From positions 1 to 64,000 of the forward strand of contig JACGCK010000098.1 of NCBI GenBank assembly GCA_014925825.1: a stretch of DNA of 64,000 nucleotides. Direction: 5' to 3'. A program made the position numbers and the translations under genes. This DNA is from Pholiota molesta. Taxonomy: Eukaryota; Basidiomycota; Agaricomycetes; Agaricales; Strophariaceae. The notes beneath the pieces are model-generated. The model was not told the origin of the DNA. It made no database searches and worked only from the letters and a program-made list of their open reading frames with translations. Positions 32,849-43,850 of the stretch are shown here, one piece after another; positions within the stretch are counted from its first letter, which is position 1; each line of letters starts with the position of its first letter.

Positions 32849-33732
32849 TAGGCCGATGGACCGACCTGTCTATGAAGATGAATCTGTCGATAGACAGGCC
32901 GGATTTTCTCGCAGAAATTCCTCGTAGCGCGCATTTCCCACGATATTCTTGCGGGAAACCCTAATATAGTAACCCGACATTTGACCTCTCCTGAATGAAG
33001 TCACGTTTCTCACTACTGAACGCGTCGCGACGCGTCGAGGAAGACCGTTGCAATCGTTGCAGGGACACTTGGGAGGCCATTCTGACTTGTATAAGGTCTC
33101 CTTAAGCTGTACTTTAAGTGTTAGATATCATAGGCTTCATAAATTCTGATAATAGAACATAAAACATGTATATTGCGACAACTCAAGTGCATACATGCTG
33201 TTGTCGCCTTGTCTAACTAACCCAATGTTCATCCAATACTCGTCGACGGTGGCCATAATAGAATGGGCTGTAAAAAAGCCTAGCTACATCGGAATTATGC
33301 CTTTACACTCATTTGATGTGACCATTTTATATCCCACAACTGGAGTCTCAGTGCTTGCACACTACTTCGTCTCTTCTATCTTCCATTGTCATGTTCATTT
33401 GTCGATTTGAATGAAATGGCTGTTGAAGAGTTGTGGCCCAAGAACTGTTGAAGGGGAAAATAGCTAGATGCTGTATCACAACGGGATTGGATGGGTGGTG
33501 GTATCAATAGCGGTAAGGCGGGGACGATGGCGGCGATGGTTTCGCGACTGCTAATAGTGGGGCCGCGGCGAACGACGAAGGCTTGGTTTAGGAGAGGTCA
33601 AATTTCGGGTTACTATATTAAGGTTCCCCGCAAGAATATCGTGGGAAATGCGCGCTACGAGGAATTTCTGCGAGAAATCCCGGTCTGTCTATCGACAGAT
33701 TCATCTCCATAGACAGGCCGGCTTCCGGTCTA
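32849..33732. mobile_element. 884-bp inverted-repeat element (MITE-like), 9-bp target duplication
   Basis: The ends are inverted: TAGGCCG... at 32849 and ...CGGTCTA at 33732. From about 32864-32992 and 33590-33719 the arms match at roughly 95% over some 130 bp (for example the AGCGCGCATTTCCCACGA segment). Each arm also contains a small hairpin, CTGTCTAT...ATAGACAG. The 9-bp direct repeat ATGATAAGG flanks the element. The inner 600 bp encode nothing recognisable, so it is non-autonomous. A 9-bp duplication with long arms fits Mutator-like elements best, but superfamily cannot be fixed from one copy. It sits just upstream of the DUF427 copy B gene, at the edge of the duplicated block. Confidence 0.85.
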
Positions 33733-33741
33733 ATGATAAGG
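33733..33741. repeat. Target-site duplication, right (9 bp)
   Basis: ATGATAAGG, identical to 32840-32848. Confidence 0.8.
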
Positions 33742-33829
33742 ATGATCTGATTGATCCGTGAGGCACACTGGCACATGATCTGCGACAGCTCAAGCGCTCA
33801 CAGCCTCTTGCTGTATACCATATCGTTGC

Positions 33830-34879
33830 ATGAGATTTCTTTCATCTTTTCGGCCTTCCATCTCTCCCCGTGAACCACTTATCACGAACTACATCCGCCA
33901 AATCGCGCAAAAGAGCACGCAAACGCAAACGCACAAAATGGCATCCGGAGCTTCAGCAGTCGAACCTACCACGCCAGAGCGAACTCAAGAGCTTCTGGAA
34001 TCACTCGCTGAGATACGGGCACGGGTGAAAGCTGCGGCTTCAGGGATCTCGACATCTCCTACGCTAGTCGCTGTATCAAAGATAAAGCCCGCATCCGACA
34101 TTCTTGCTTGCTATAAGGACGGGCAACTCGACTTCGGCGAGAACTATGTTCAGGAACTGGAAGAGAAGGCACAGATAGTACGTTGTCGCATTTCCGACAT
34201 ATGCTGAGTTGAAGAGTAATAGCCCCGTACAGCTCCCCACGGATATACGCTGGCATTTTATTGGCACGCTGCAGTCGAACAAAGCCAAGACTCTAGCTTG
34301 TGCGTGGCCATGTCATTCCGATTCCTTACGACGCTAAATCTTTCCATATGATCAGCGATCCCTAATTTATGGAGCGTTCAGACTCTAGGCTCAACAAAAG
34401 CAGCAAGTGCGCTGAACAAAGCTCTCCCAGCTGATCGACACTCGCCCCTTCGGGTGCTTATCCAGGTCAACACATCCGGCGAAGGCTCCAAATCGGGCAT
34501 CCCACCGCTCACGTCCACATCCACCCTCGAGGACGCGGAGCTGATCCTCCTCGCCAAACACATCGTGACGGAGTGTCCCAAGCTTCGCCTAGAGGGACTG
34601 ATGACCATCGGCTCCTTGGAACTCTCCATCGAGGCATCGGAAACGGAAAAGAACGCCGACTTCGAGAGGCTGAAGGAAACGCGAGACGTGCTCGACAAAT
34701 ACTTGCGGGATGCTTTTCCGGGCGAAGCGAAGAAATGGGGCGATGAGCCTTCTGGCAAGCTCCTCTTGAGCATGGGGATGTCCAGTGATTTTGAAGCGGC
34801 GCTGAAGGCTGGGAGCGACATTGTGCGGGTTGGGACCGGAATTTTTGGGCAACGGCCAAAGAAGGCAGCGCCGCAGTAA
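33830..34879 (+). CDS. PLP homeostasis protein (YggS/PROSC family)
   Basis: Three exons (33830-34177, 34233-34299, 34356-34879) give 312 aa. The fold-type III PLP barrel is evident. [13 protein letters not shown] holds the PLP-binding lysine, followed by [10 protein letters not shown] and [26 protein letters not shown] and [15 protein letters not shown] come next. [29 protein letters not shown] is the C-terminal phosphate-binding signature. These proteins bind pyridoxal 5'-phosphate and regulate vitamin B6 pools and amino-acid balance; they are not racemases. The first ATG gives a 36-residue Arg/Ser-rich leader ([10 protein letters not shown]...) that could target mitochondria. A second ATG at 33938 (MASGASAV) would give a cytosolic form, so dual localisation is possible. 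It follows the 884-bp element by about 100 bp. Confidence 0.92.
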
Positions 34880-35537
34880 GGTGAGTGTACAATTCATCCC
34901 TTGCCACATGCGTTAACTTGAATGTGCGGAGTTTTTGTTCGTTATAGTACACTGTATACGTTTGGCGACTTCCTGTCGTTCTCTGTCGCAATAAAATAAT
35001 TTTCGGTCAACTCTACCCGCGTTTCCTTTTCTACTCGAAGCAGAATAAGCGCTCCTTCTACTCTGATCTTCCCCACAACGCAGCGCGCGGAACGACAAGC
35101 ATTTGATCAAAATAATCATCCGAGCCATCATGCGCTATTTATGCGCATGTGAGGTCAAGAACTCTGAACAGGCGCGCTTCTATATACTCCACCGATTCCG
35201 CCAAGCCAGTGAATACATTCTGAATTCTTGGCACCGTACATCGGTATGAAGTTGGCGGAGTCAACTCGGTACATGTTGGTTGTAGTGGTTGGAAATGACC
35301 CGCGAAAATCCCCTCGTAGCGCCGCTCCTCATGTTTGATTTCCCGGAAGCCTCTGTGTGACCACGTCGGCGTTCTTTGGTATTTTCTCGTCTATAGTGTT
35401 GCTCCTCGTCCTGAAATTTCGGATGGCAGGTTTCCGACAAATTACCTGCCAAGAATACATCGTTTTCTTCAGTCTCCGGGCCCATATAAAAGTCAGGAGA
35501 ACGAGAGTTGGGGAGTACGCCACGAACCCGAGTCATC
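34880..35537. other. Intergenic, promoter region of the AA9 gene
   Basis: No gene supported. It ends in the TATA-bearing promoter of the AA9 gene. Confidence 0.4.
35485..35491 (+). promoter_or_regulatory. TATA box before the AA9 gene
   Basis: TATAAAA lies 46 bp before the ATG at 35538, an orthodox spacing for a strongly regulated secreted enzyme. Confidence 0.55.
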
Positions 35538-36918
35538 ATGTTCACCACTGCATCGCTCGCCGTCACAGGCTCTTTTCTCATCTCGCAGGTCGCTGCTCAC
35601 GGCGGTGTGACCTCCTACGTGATTGGCTGTGAGTTAGTTTAAACACGTTACTCGTATGCAGCGGGAACTGAGGGCAAACCTGTAGCGACTACTTGTGCTG
35701 GTTGGCAGCCATATAACTCGGCTACAGGGCAGAGTTCCATCGAGCGCCCGTACAGTATGTTTATTTCCGACTCTATTTCCAGCTTTGAAGGGACTGAATC
35801 GTTCTTTTAGGCTCATACAATCCGTAAGAGACAAAGTTATCGTAGCTCTGAATTGACCTCACGTTCTCATGTACGCTTTCTAGCATTCTATCAGTCAGCG
35901 ACAGTGTATGTTTGGTTCCATCCGCGGTCATGTTACGCACAATATTCACTCACCTGAAATATCTCCGCAGACCTTCAGCTGCAACGACAACGGCCAAGCC
36001 AGCGCCGGCCAGCTCTCCGCTACAGTCCCCGCAGGAACTACTATCGTCGCCAAGTGGTCGTACGTGCACCTCTCGCGCCCGGAGATGATAGCGTTCTCAT
36101 TCGTCCGTTCTTCACAGCCAATGGACGCACGCGCAAGGACCGGTCACGGTCTACATGGCGAACTGCAATGGCGCTAACAGCCTCAAGTGGTTCAAGATCG
36201 CTGAGACTGGTACTCGTCTCTCTTCTATTCGAGCAGTCCTTCTATTGATGCTGGGTCGTAGGTCTTATCTCTGGAACCGTTGGGTAAGCACGATGAAAAG
36301 TATCGCTGATAGGACCAGGATATCTCGCTGATGCATACCGCCTTAGGAATGGAAAATGGGGAACCGGGCTGGTTCAAGATACTCTTCAATACTCCGCGAC
36401 GATACCAGCGGCGCTCGCTCCTGGCAACTACCTCATCCGCGTACGTTTTGTGCTGTCAATTTTTTGGGCTTCGCTAACGCCCGCGGAATATTTGAACAGA
36501 ATGAGCTTCTCGCTATCCATCAAGCCAACACTCCCCAATTCTACCCCGAGTGTAAGCATTTCTCCCTACTTCCAGACATTGGTCATTAACGTACCCCGTT
36601 GGACAGGCGCTCAATTGATCATCACTGGAAGCGGAACCGGTGTCCCCAGCGGCTCCTACCTGACCACATTCCCTGGTACGCGCTCGTTCGCACCATCTTC
36701 CCGATTCATGCCTGGCTCTGATCTATCGTTTCCTTTCGTTAAAGGTGGTTACAGTGCGAGTGATCCGAACATCAATATCAATATCTACGATGCGACCACC
36801 GCTGCTCGCACCACCTACACCGTTCCCGGGCCTGGTACGTTAATTACTGATATTCCTTTGTCGTAAGTGTGGATGTCTGACTTGAGTTCTTCGATAGCCG
36901 TTTGGACTGGTCAATAAA
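35538..36918 (+). CDS. AA9 lytic polysaccharide monooxygenase (secreted, copper)
   Basis: Twelve exons splice to 240 aa: 35538-35628, 35686-35754, 35811-35823, 35884-35905, 35971-36059, 36118-36209, 36262-36283, 36347-36440, 36500-36551, 36607-36675, 36745-36834 and 36899-36918. A 20-residue signal peptide ends in VAA. The mature enzyme starts HGGVTSY, so its N-terminal His is the copper ligand. The second His lies in QWTHAQGPVTVYMANCNG. The axial Tyr is in QFYPEC. Other AA9 landmarks are GWQPYNS, SCNDNG, WFKIAETG, GTGLVQDT, ALAPGNYLIRNELLAIHQA and YDATTAA. It should oxidise cellulose (C1 and/or C4) outside the cell. There is no CBM1 or linker. It contains a 13-nt micro-exon (35811-35823) and two 22-nt exons. 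The 57-bp first intron was preferred because it yields STTCAGWQPYN, as in the family. Confidence 0.92.
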
Positions 36919-38227
36919 TTCCAAGAAAGCTGTCGGATTCGAGGGGCGAAACAGGCTGTGAGGGGTATTGAATGTGCTGCAGAGAGTTTGTCACGGAGAG
37001 CTCCTCGGTCAGGTATAATCATCATCGAACGATGCTTTTCAAAATGAATTAGAATGAATGAAATTGAATAAAGATGACGAATGAGCGTTGAGCAGTCTAC
37101 ATTGGCTGATATATCTACATGTATAAATGACGGGAAAGATAAGGAGAGAAATCCACTGACAAGCGTAGAAAGTGAAAAAGAAGGAAAAATGGGCATAGAG
37201 GAAGGAGCTTCGAGAGTGAAAAAGGAAATTTGGCATAGATGGAGGAAAACTGTGCGTTTACTTTGTGGGTATAGTATATTGTCTGCTCGATATCGGCTCT
37301 CCCAACGTCAACCGGAGCCAAATGAATACATACCTGACTCCATACTCCTCTGCGATGAAGAAGGCTAGCCGGGATATATATAAGCGCAACATAAGGAGAG
37401 TCAATCCATCGACAAGCGATGTTCCGTTACGCTACAAGCTGAAATTCAGCGATCGAGAACTGAAAGTCAATGCCGAAGAGCTAGAGAACGAAAAATGGGC
37501 ATAGCTATAGCAAGCTTTGAGAATGAAAGAAAAAATATTAGCATGACTATCGTATCGTCTACAGCCAATGTTAGCTCCCAATATCGACCGATGTTAAATA
37601 AGCACATACCTGACTGCATATGCTTCCGCGATAAAGGAAGGGTCGAGGTCAGAGAGATTCGTTCATAGAGGCATAAGCAGCGTAGGATAAGTCCGGCAGA
37701 AAGATGCAAGATATGTGGACAAATGAAGACCAAGTCGGTAACCCGAATACGCAGATAACATAGATCCAGGGCAGCAGTGAGAATGCGAGCATTCGGAATA
37801 GTCCGAAATATCGTTGTTAGGTTGATTTTCGTTATTTCTGAAAGAGCAGCTGGCTAAGAAAGGAGAATATGTATGGAGAAGTCATGATTCTAGACGTCTT
37901 CTCCATACAGGACCTTCTTGATGTCCTATAGTCAAGTCGACATCGTTTGATTATAGTCGGTCGACGACACAGTCGAAGTGCATGAAGCGATGATCCAGAT
38001 CAGTTCAGGGCCACGAGTCCATCGAGGACGCGTGGCGTCGTTTCCACTGGAGGATTCAAAACGACGAAATGGGATAGATCCAGTTCATGTCTAGCACCGA
38101 AGGCATCAAGCCATTCAAGAGCGAGCAAGATCCAATAAGCATTTCTTGAAACATATCGTTAGTCTGGAGGCGTACACACACATACAATAAACTCACGCAG
38201 TGACAAAGCTTTACGATGTTGAAACTA
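36919..38227. other. Intergenic with decayed tandem gene fragments
   Basis: It contains the two degenerate copies described at 37080-37740. Beyond about 37740 nothing coding is supported. Confidence 0.35.
37080..37740 (-). repeat. Two degenerate tandem copies of an exon-intron fragment
   Basis: On the minus strand, two similar pieces lie about 280-310 bp apart. One reads SFIAEAYAVR up to a GTATGTG donor (near 37610). The other reads FFIAEEYGVR up to a GTATGTA donor (near 37330). Each is followed by an intron-like stretch and then a Ser/Phe-rich coding-like tract containing the shared word AAAAATGGGCATAG (plus strand, near 37183 and 37491). Neither has a start or a continuation. They look like relics of a tandemly duplicated gene. 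Confidence 0.45.
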
Positions 38228-40635
38228 TCACCAGCCAAAGAGCACGCCCTTTAGACGTCCAAACCACCGAGGTTGGAAAGCGGTCGTTGAGGTCCAGGGC
38301 CCAATGTGCTCGTGGTAGTCAGTGGTAGGAATGGCACCAGGCAAGACTTTATTCTTCGTCGCTTCAGTAACAACCCATTTAGGAGCGTTGTGAACAGCCG
38401 AGTAAAGTGGCATCTTCTGGCTTCTGACGAGCTGAGACTCCGTAGCGTCGGGCGAAGGAGATCTGGTAGAACGTTCGGCGTACGAATGAAAGGCATCATC
38501 AGAGATGTCTTCAAGACGAGGATAACCAGTCGAACGCCTCGGCAGATGTCTCTCATTCGGCGCAAAGAAGGCTGGATTCCCCATGGTACGTGCGGGGCAA
38601 GAACTAGGAACCTTTGGAGGCGTTTCGCACTTGTCCCTTTGCCTCATCAGAGAGTGAGCGTAGGGCAGATGAATGACGCGTGCTTCAGGGATAGGAGTAG
38701 TAGGTTCGAGGGGGTGGTCCTAGAAAGGAGCGAGATACTATCTGACAGTGCAGCTGTTCGTCTTTTAGCTGACACCCTCTTGCTGGTGATCGAAGAGCCT
38801 GACGACATCGGTATCGGTATGCGCTGGATATTCTGATCGATTGTGGACAGAGGACGCGGAGAAGACAAGGAACGTTGTTTCGTGGTTTGAATCTTCTCCT
38901 TGAGAACTGACTGCCTCGTAGAAGGCGAACGCGAAGACTTCACAGGCGGTGTGTTTTCCTTGCCAATCTCCACACGCGGTCGTGTTTTTTTCGACGGAGT
39001 GCCCTGATTCTGCTTCTGATGAGAAGAGAGACGAAAGTGAGAGGCGATGGAAAGTGATGGACGTGCTAAATAATCGTGAGCTCAGTAAAAGAAGGAGAAA
39101 AAACAATGCATACCAAATATATCCATATTTGAAATGCCTTGTTTAACAGATACCCCTTTCTTCGTATCGGCTCTAGCGAGTTTCTTGTGAGAAATTGAAG
39201 TAGAAATCGGGGAATGATTGGGCATGGATACGTTGATCTTCATTCGGGAGAGTGACTTTGGACCGAAAGGAGAACAAGGCTCGGAAGCAGATCGAGCGTT
39301 GGCTTTACGACGTCTTCTCTCCTTGGTACTTGCCTTCCATGCTTTCTTCTTGGCATCCCTTTCAGCGCGATTCTTCACCATGCGAACGATTTCTTCTGAG
39401 TCGATCTGGCTCGGGAACAGTCCGTCCTCGTATGGTTCATTGTTCGGGACTAGAACAACAGACTCGCATGGCGCATTTCCCGGAGCATCCTTATCGCGTG
39501 TCTCGGATGATATAACACAGTCAACGACCCCAACCTCCTCTGAGCATGGTAGAACACCAACAGCCTCAGTCGAGCGAGGTTGCTGATCAACAGCAGGAAG
39601 GTCGAAGACGCTGACGACCTCTCTGATAAGACTCGAAGGGAAGGTAATGAAACCGTCGTCGGGAAGGTAGGGTATCGAGAGATCAGTGTAAAAACTGTGC
39701 AGCTGCAAGTCTGCAATGTCCGCCCATATGCCAAACGCGTCAGAAGATTTGCCGTTGTCGCCATCGATAGGTGTTGAATGTAATGGTTCAATGGAATCGA
39801 GCCCGAGGAGGTCGGCAGTGTTGAAGGCGTCCAGTTCTTGAGAAAATTCGCTTGATTCCGAGCAAGGGGAAAGTACCTCTGGTTGAATCTCAGGTACAGT
39901 AAGAGGAATGGGTTCATCGAAAGGTGTACTCGGGATGGGGTTCGAGTCGTCAGAGATATCGAGGTTGCGAATGCCCTTAACAACTACTTCAACGCCAGGG
40001 TCGACACCTAGTGAGCGGTGTTCGGGGCTGTGAAAGGCAGACGAGATAACGGCAGACGCAATCAGAGATTTATGGGTCAAATGAGCGAAGTCTGGGATGC
40101 TTTCAACAGGGGATTCCATAGGTAGCTCCTGAACAGGACTATGCAACGTGCACACAGGAAGGCATTGCAGCGCTTTGGCTATCAAAGCCAGCTCACGCCG
40201 AGCGAAAGAGAGCTCAACGCTCACTTCCTTCCAGAGAGGCGTTGCAGGGCAGACTTGGAGAGGAGTCATAGGATGGTCGGTAAAGGCGGGGAAACTTGGA
40301 GGAGCTGAAATGGACGGGCGAACCGCGAAAATAGCCATAGACCAGGGGTCCTCGGCAACATCCATTGGGATAGCATCGAGAGAAAGGGCGTGGGGTCCCA
40401 CCACATCGACATTCATGTCATCAAGATTGACTTCATCCACGTCCATGAGCTCGCTTGGAGTTAGGTCACAGTCCATAATATCCGTGCTGATAGCAAGGGG
40501 GCGCATAGGAGTTTCCGTGGCTCGAACATCGGATAAAACGCTTTTGAGGAATGTAGTCGCACTGTCCATGAGAGACTCCGACGGAGGAGGCAAATTGCGC
40601 GCTGATGGCATTTTTGAGTCAACGTCACGAAACAT
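38228..40635 (-). CDS. Uncharacterised basidiomycete protein with KEN-box-like motif
   Basis: Exons on the minus strand: 40635 to about 39114, then about 39015-38776, and 38719-38228. The last intron (38775-38720, 56 bp) is clear and joins SSITSKR to DHPLEPTTPIPEARVIHLPYAHSLMRQR. The exact first junction is uncertain: the GTATGC donor at 39113 and the CATCAG acceptor at 39016 do not keep the KQNQGTPSKK frame, and a GTATCT donor near 39153 would. The N-terminal 500 residues are acidic and disordered, with DVDEVNLDDMNVD and a basic coiled stretch NRAERDAKKKAWKASTKERRRRK. Later come KTRPRVEIGKENTPPV (KEN box followed by Thr-Pro sites) and MGNPAFFAPNERHLPRRSTG. KEN boxes mark proteins for APC/C degradation in mitosis, so a cell-cycle role is possible but only inferred. 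Confidence 0.65.
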
Positions 40636-41808
40636 TGAAGGTAGCAGGCCCTAAACGTACTCGGAAAAGAGTTTCCGCAATAAACTTTTGGCGCGGGGAG
40701 TGTAACATCCCAAATATTGGGCTTCTGGGTGTGCGCCTGATTGTGAGCGAGGGCCCCAGGGACAGCTCGACGTATGTCTGCAGTCTTGGCTTGAGATTTG
40801 AAGTGCGAAGCATTCCTTGGACGCCCCATATTTCTCAAAGGCGGGTTGCTGTATAGCAGAAAGAGGATGATACTGTGGTGAGAAAACGAAGTTATGCGAC
40901 GAAATTATACTCCTGCTCTGGCCCTTGTATGTCAGCCTCTCGATCCATCTTTTCGATCGCCCGCTCAGATCGTCAAAATAGCAGGTATCCTTCAAGTTAT
41001 TTAAGCTGGTCAGCCTCCAGCCTCCGTGTTAATATAAAATGCATTACATACCTTGCAGTGATTGAAAGGACGCGCAAGCAATCCATGTTCCCGTCAACTC
41101 CCGTCATAGGCCCTCATGGCTTCCAACGTCTCAATAAATTTTCGCGATCCTTTTCATTGCATTACACGAAGAACATGGACAGTCTCTTCAGCCTTGAGAG
41201 GTTGAAAGATTTAAAAATTCGAGGCGTTGCGACCAGTCCAGTTTGGTATGGTGCCGATCCGAAGTATAATCGTTCAAAATGTACAGAACGAGGATTAAAA
41301 CTGGCTCAGGGCTGATAGACCAATGTTGGAATGAGGGAAAGGAACATAACATTTCGATTCCACGTACCGCAAAAGGGAGTCGTTTCGTATCGCAACATGC
41401 GGAGAAAAAGAAAATCCTCGACTAGTCCTATCTTTTGATACGAATCGTTGCACATAAAGCGAACCGAAGTTTATTGTTCTGTGGGAGGCCCATTGGCAGT
41501 AGGGTATTATCCAGATGGAGTTTTGAGCGAGGAGCGACATCGATGATTAGTGAAGATTCGGTGGCATACTTCCCGCTCAGAGGAGGAATGGAATGTTCAA
41601 TGATGAAGTCAGAAGCAGCGAACATTGCAGCATCAATCATCAAATTTTGGCCACGTGGTAATCATCAGTTTCGTTGTATGATAATGATATCAGTTGCATT
41701 CTTGTTCTTAACCTTCCTTTCCGACTTTGAGAGCGTTGCACCTTCGGTTCGTGTCAATTGACCAAAAAGATTCGAATCTCGTGAAAGCACTATAGTGGAT
41801 ACTTCAAA
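40636..41808. other. Intergenic, 5' flank of F-box copy 1
   Basis: A plus-strand frame at 40875-41315 has no domain and no splice support. From about 41420 on, the sequence matches the flank of F-box copy 2 (44080-44508). Confidence 0.4.
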
Positions 41809-43850
41809 ATGGAACTTAACGAGAACCAACAAGACTACCCAGTCGTGTCCTCCCTCGCATCTCATTTCGGGACGAACTATACACCCACCGACGATGAACT
41901 CTTGGAGATCCGTAACCTCCTCGTAGAGCCATCTGTCAGAATGTTGAAGTTGGAAGTTGAAATGGGCCGGAAAGCCGCTGAATATCACGCGATTGTCGAA
42001 AAGCACGCGAAGCTCATGCGACTGGTGGCCGACTATCGACTCTCGAGCGCTTGCATCCCCCATGCGCAGACTGCCCGTCGACCTCCTCCGTGAGGTTTTC
42101 TACCACTGTCTTCCGACGGAGCACAACGCGATCCTCAGCTACAAGGTGGCACCTGTGGTACTGACAAACGTATGTAGCACCTGGCGCGCCGTCGCGCTTG
42201 CTACTCCAGTGCTCTGGGCCTCTCTCCACATACCCGTGCCTCAGCCCATGTCCCATAATATGTTTTTTGGGTCAGATCTAGAACGAGAGGAGTACCGGAC
42301 GTCGATGATGGACGCACTGTGGAAACGGACTACGGCAATGAAGGAATGGCTAGCGCGCTCTGGTGCATGCAAATTGAGCATCTCGTTGCAGGATATGTCA
42401 CACCCAGATCTTGCCACGGTAAACACCACTTACGAGGAGTTTCTCAACACCGTCATATCCCATTCCAAGCGCTGGCGCTCTATGACATTCATTTCCTCTG
42501 CAAACTACCTCAGATTTATCTCTGCACTTACAGCGGAAGATGTCCCTGCGCTCGAAGAGGTTGTTATCAACATGACTACCCGCGCTTCCCAGGTGCCAGC
42601 TTTTGGTCAACATTCCCTTCCTCCGATATTAAACTGGGCGAAGTCATCTTTCCTTAGCGCCCCTCGCCTCCACCGCGTGTCGTTCATCAATCTCAGCGAG
42701 AATGTTAATATGCTACCGCTTCGCTGGCGGCAATTGACTCATCTTTCTCTAACAAACTTATACACTGGCTGGGACAATAGGGAGAACACGAGTCTCGCCA
42801 ACATCGCAGCGCTTCTCGCAAAGTGCCCTGGGCTCGTTTCAGCGAGGCTGCAGATATCATACCAGCAGCCGACTCCGTTTGCGCCTCCCCTTTTCGCACA
42901 TTCAGGCGCAATCGCGGGGCCATCTGAACCTATATGTAGAAGCCCAATCCTGCTTTCCAACCTCACCGATTTGTCTTTACGCAATGGCGGTTCTGATATC
43001 TCATCTTTATTCGCGATGCTGGACATGCCACGGCTGAGAACACTCAGTTATTACACCAACACACAGGCGGAGCCTGCCAGCGAGCTCATCGCGCTTGTCA
43101 GACGTATCAGCGGAACTCTTGTCGAGTTTATGACCAATGCGGCCATGTTCTCCCGCGAGGACTTCTTCTCGCTATTGAAGGCCGCACGTAGGCTCAAGCG
43201 CCTCATAAACATGCCAGGAAACAGGACGGGACCACCTAATCCTTGGGAACGTGGCACGCCGCATCTTGATGATGTCTTCCTCGGTATGTTGGTAGGCAAG
43301 CGACTAGGTCTGGCGAATTTGAATACGAAAAGAGACGCAAACTTACAGGAAGAGAAGGTGCAGACGGCCGAGGAGGTCGCCGATGGTTATTCCTATGTCC
43401 TTCTTCCCGAGCTGGAGAGCTTCGATTCCATTTTACCCGTATTCTTCACGGACGAAGCATTACTCGAATGCCTCATGCTACGCCAAAGTCTTGGTCATGG
43501 CCACAACAATTCTATTGCAAATTCTACCAATTCCGGTGCTCAGACAGGAGTCGAAATTGCCCATAGTGCTCCCTATACCAAGTTCAAACAATTTGTAGCA
43601 ATGTTCTGCAGGAGGAAAACTCGGCAGGTATATGAGGACATCCCTTCTTTGATGAAAAACGGCCTCGCACTATTACTACATTATCCCCCCGTAAACCCTA
43701 TTAATCGCTTCTCACCAGCGGAAGGGATTATAGATCGTTATGGAATGGCGTCTAGGATATGACTTGGAGTATGATGTAACTTGAAGTAAAATATTGAGTG
43801 TGTTATAACTTATCACTGAGAGAACGAGCTCAATGAAACAATAGATAGTG
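41420..43850 (+). repeat. Tandem F-box gene unit, copy 1
   Basis: About 2.4 kb repeated at 44080-46520 in the same orientation. It includes 5' flank words such as AGTCCTATCTTTTGATAC (41422 and 44083), the whole gene, and the start of the 3' flank. Confidence 0.7.
41809..43762 (+). CDS. F-box-like protein, copy 1, with 7-bp insertion frameshift
   Basis: The N-terminus MELNENQQDYPVV...KHAKLMRLVADYR is in the frame from 41809. The rest (ALASPMRRLPVDLLREVFYHCLP... to 43762) is in a different frame, open from 41957. Compared with copy 2, seven extra bases CTCTCGA (42040-42046) stand between GACTATCGA and GCGCTTG, exactly at the frame change. The F-box itself (LPVDLLREVFYHCLPTEHNAI...VCSTWRAVALATPVLW) and the leucine-rich body (FLSAPRLHRVSFINLSENVNMLPLRWRQL and so on) are intact over about 570 residues. 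Translation from ATG 41957 would give a 601-aa F-box protein with an unrelated 28-residue start and no coiled N-terminus. Its role would be as an SCF ubiquitin-ligase adaptor with unknown target. Confidence 0.7.

Noticed and set aside
38641..38670. Apparent frameshift in the 38228-40635 gene
   Set aside because: A 56-bp intron with good sites (38775-38720) restores one continuous frame, so no mutation is needed here.
40875..41315. 146-codon plus-strand frame before F-box copy 1
   Set aside because: No counterpart in front of F-box copy 2 despite the duplicated flank, and no domain.
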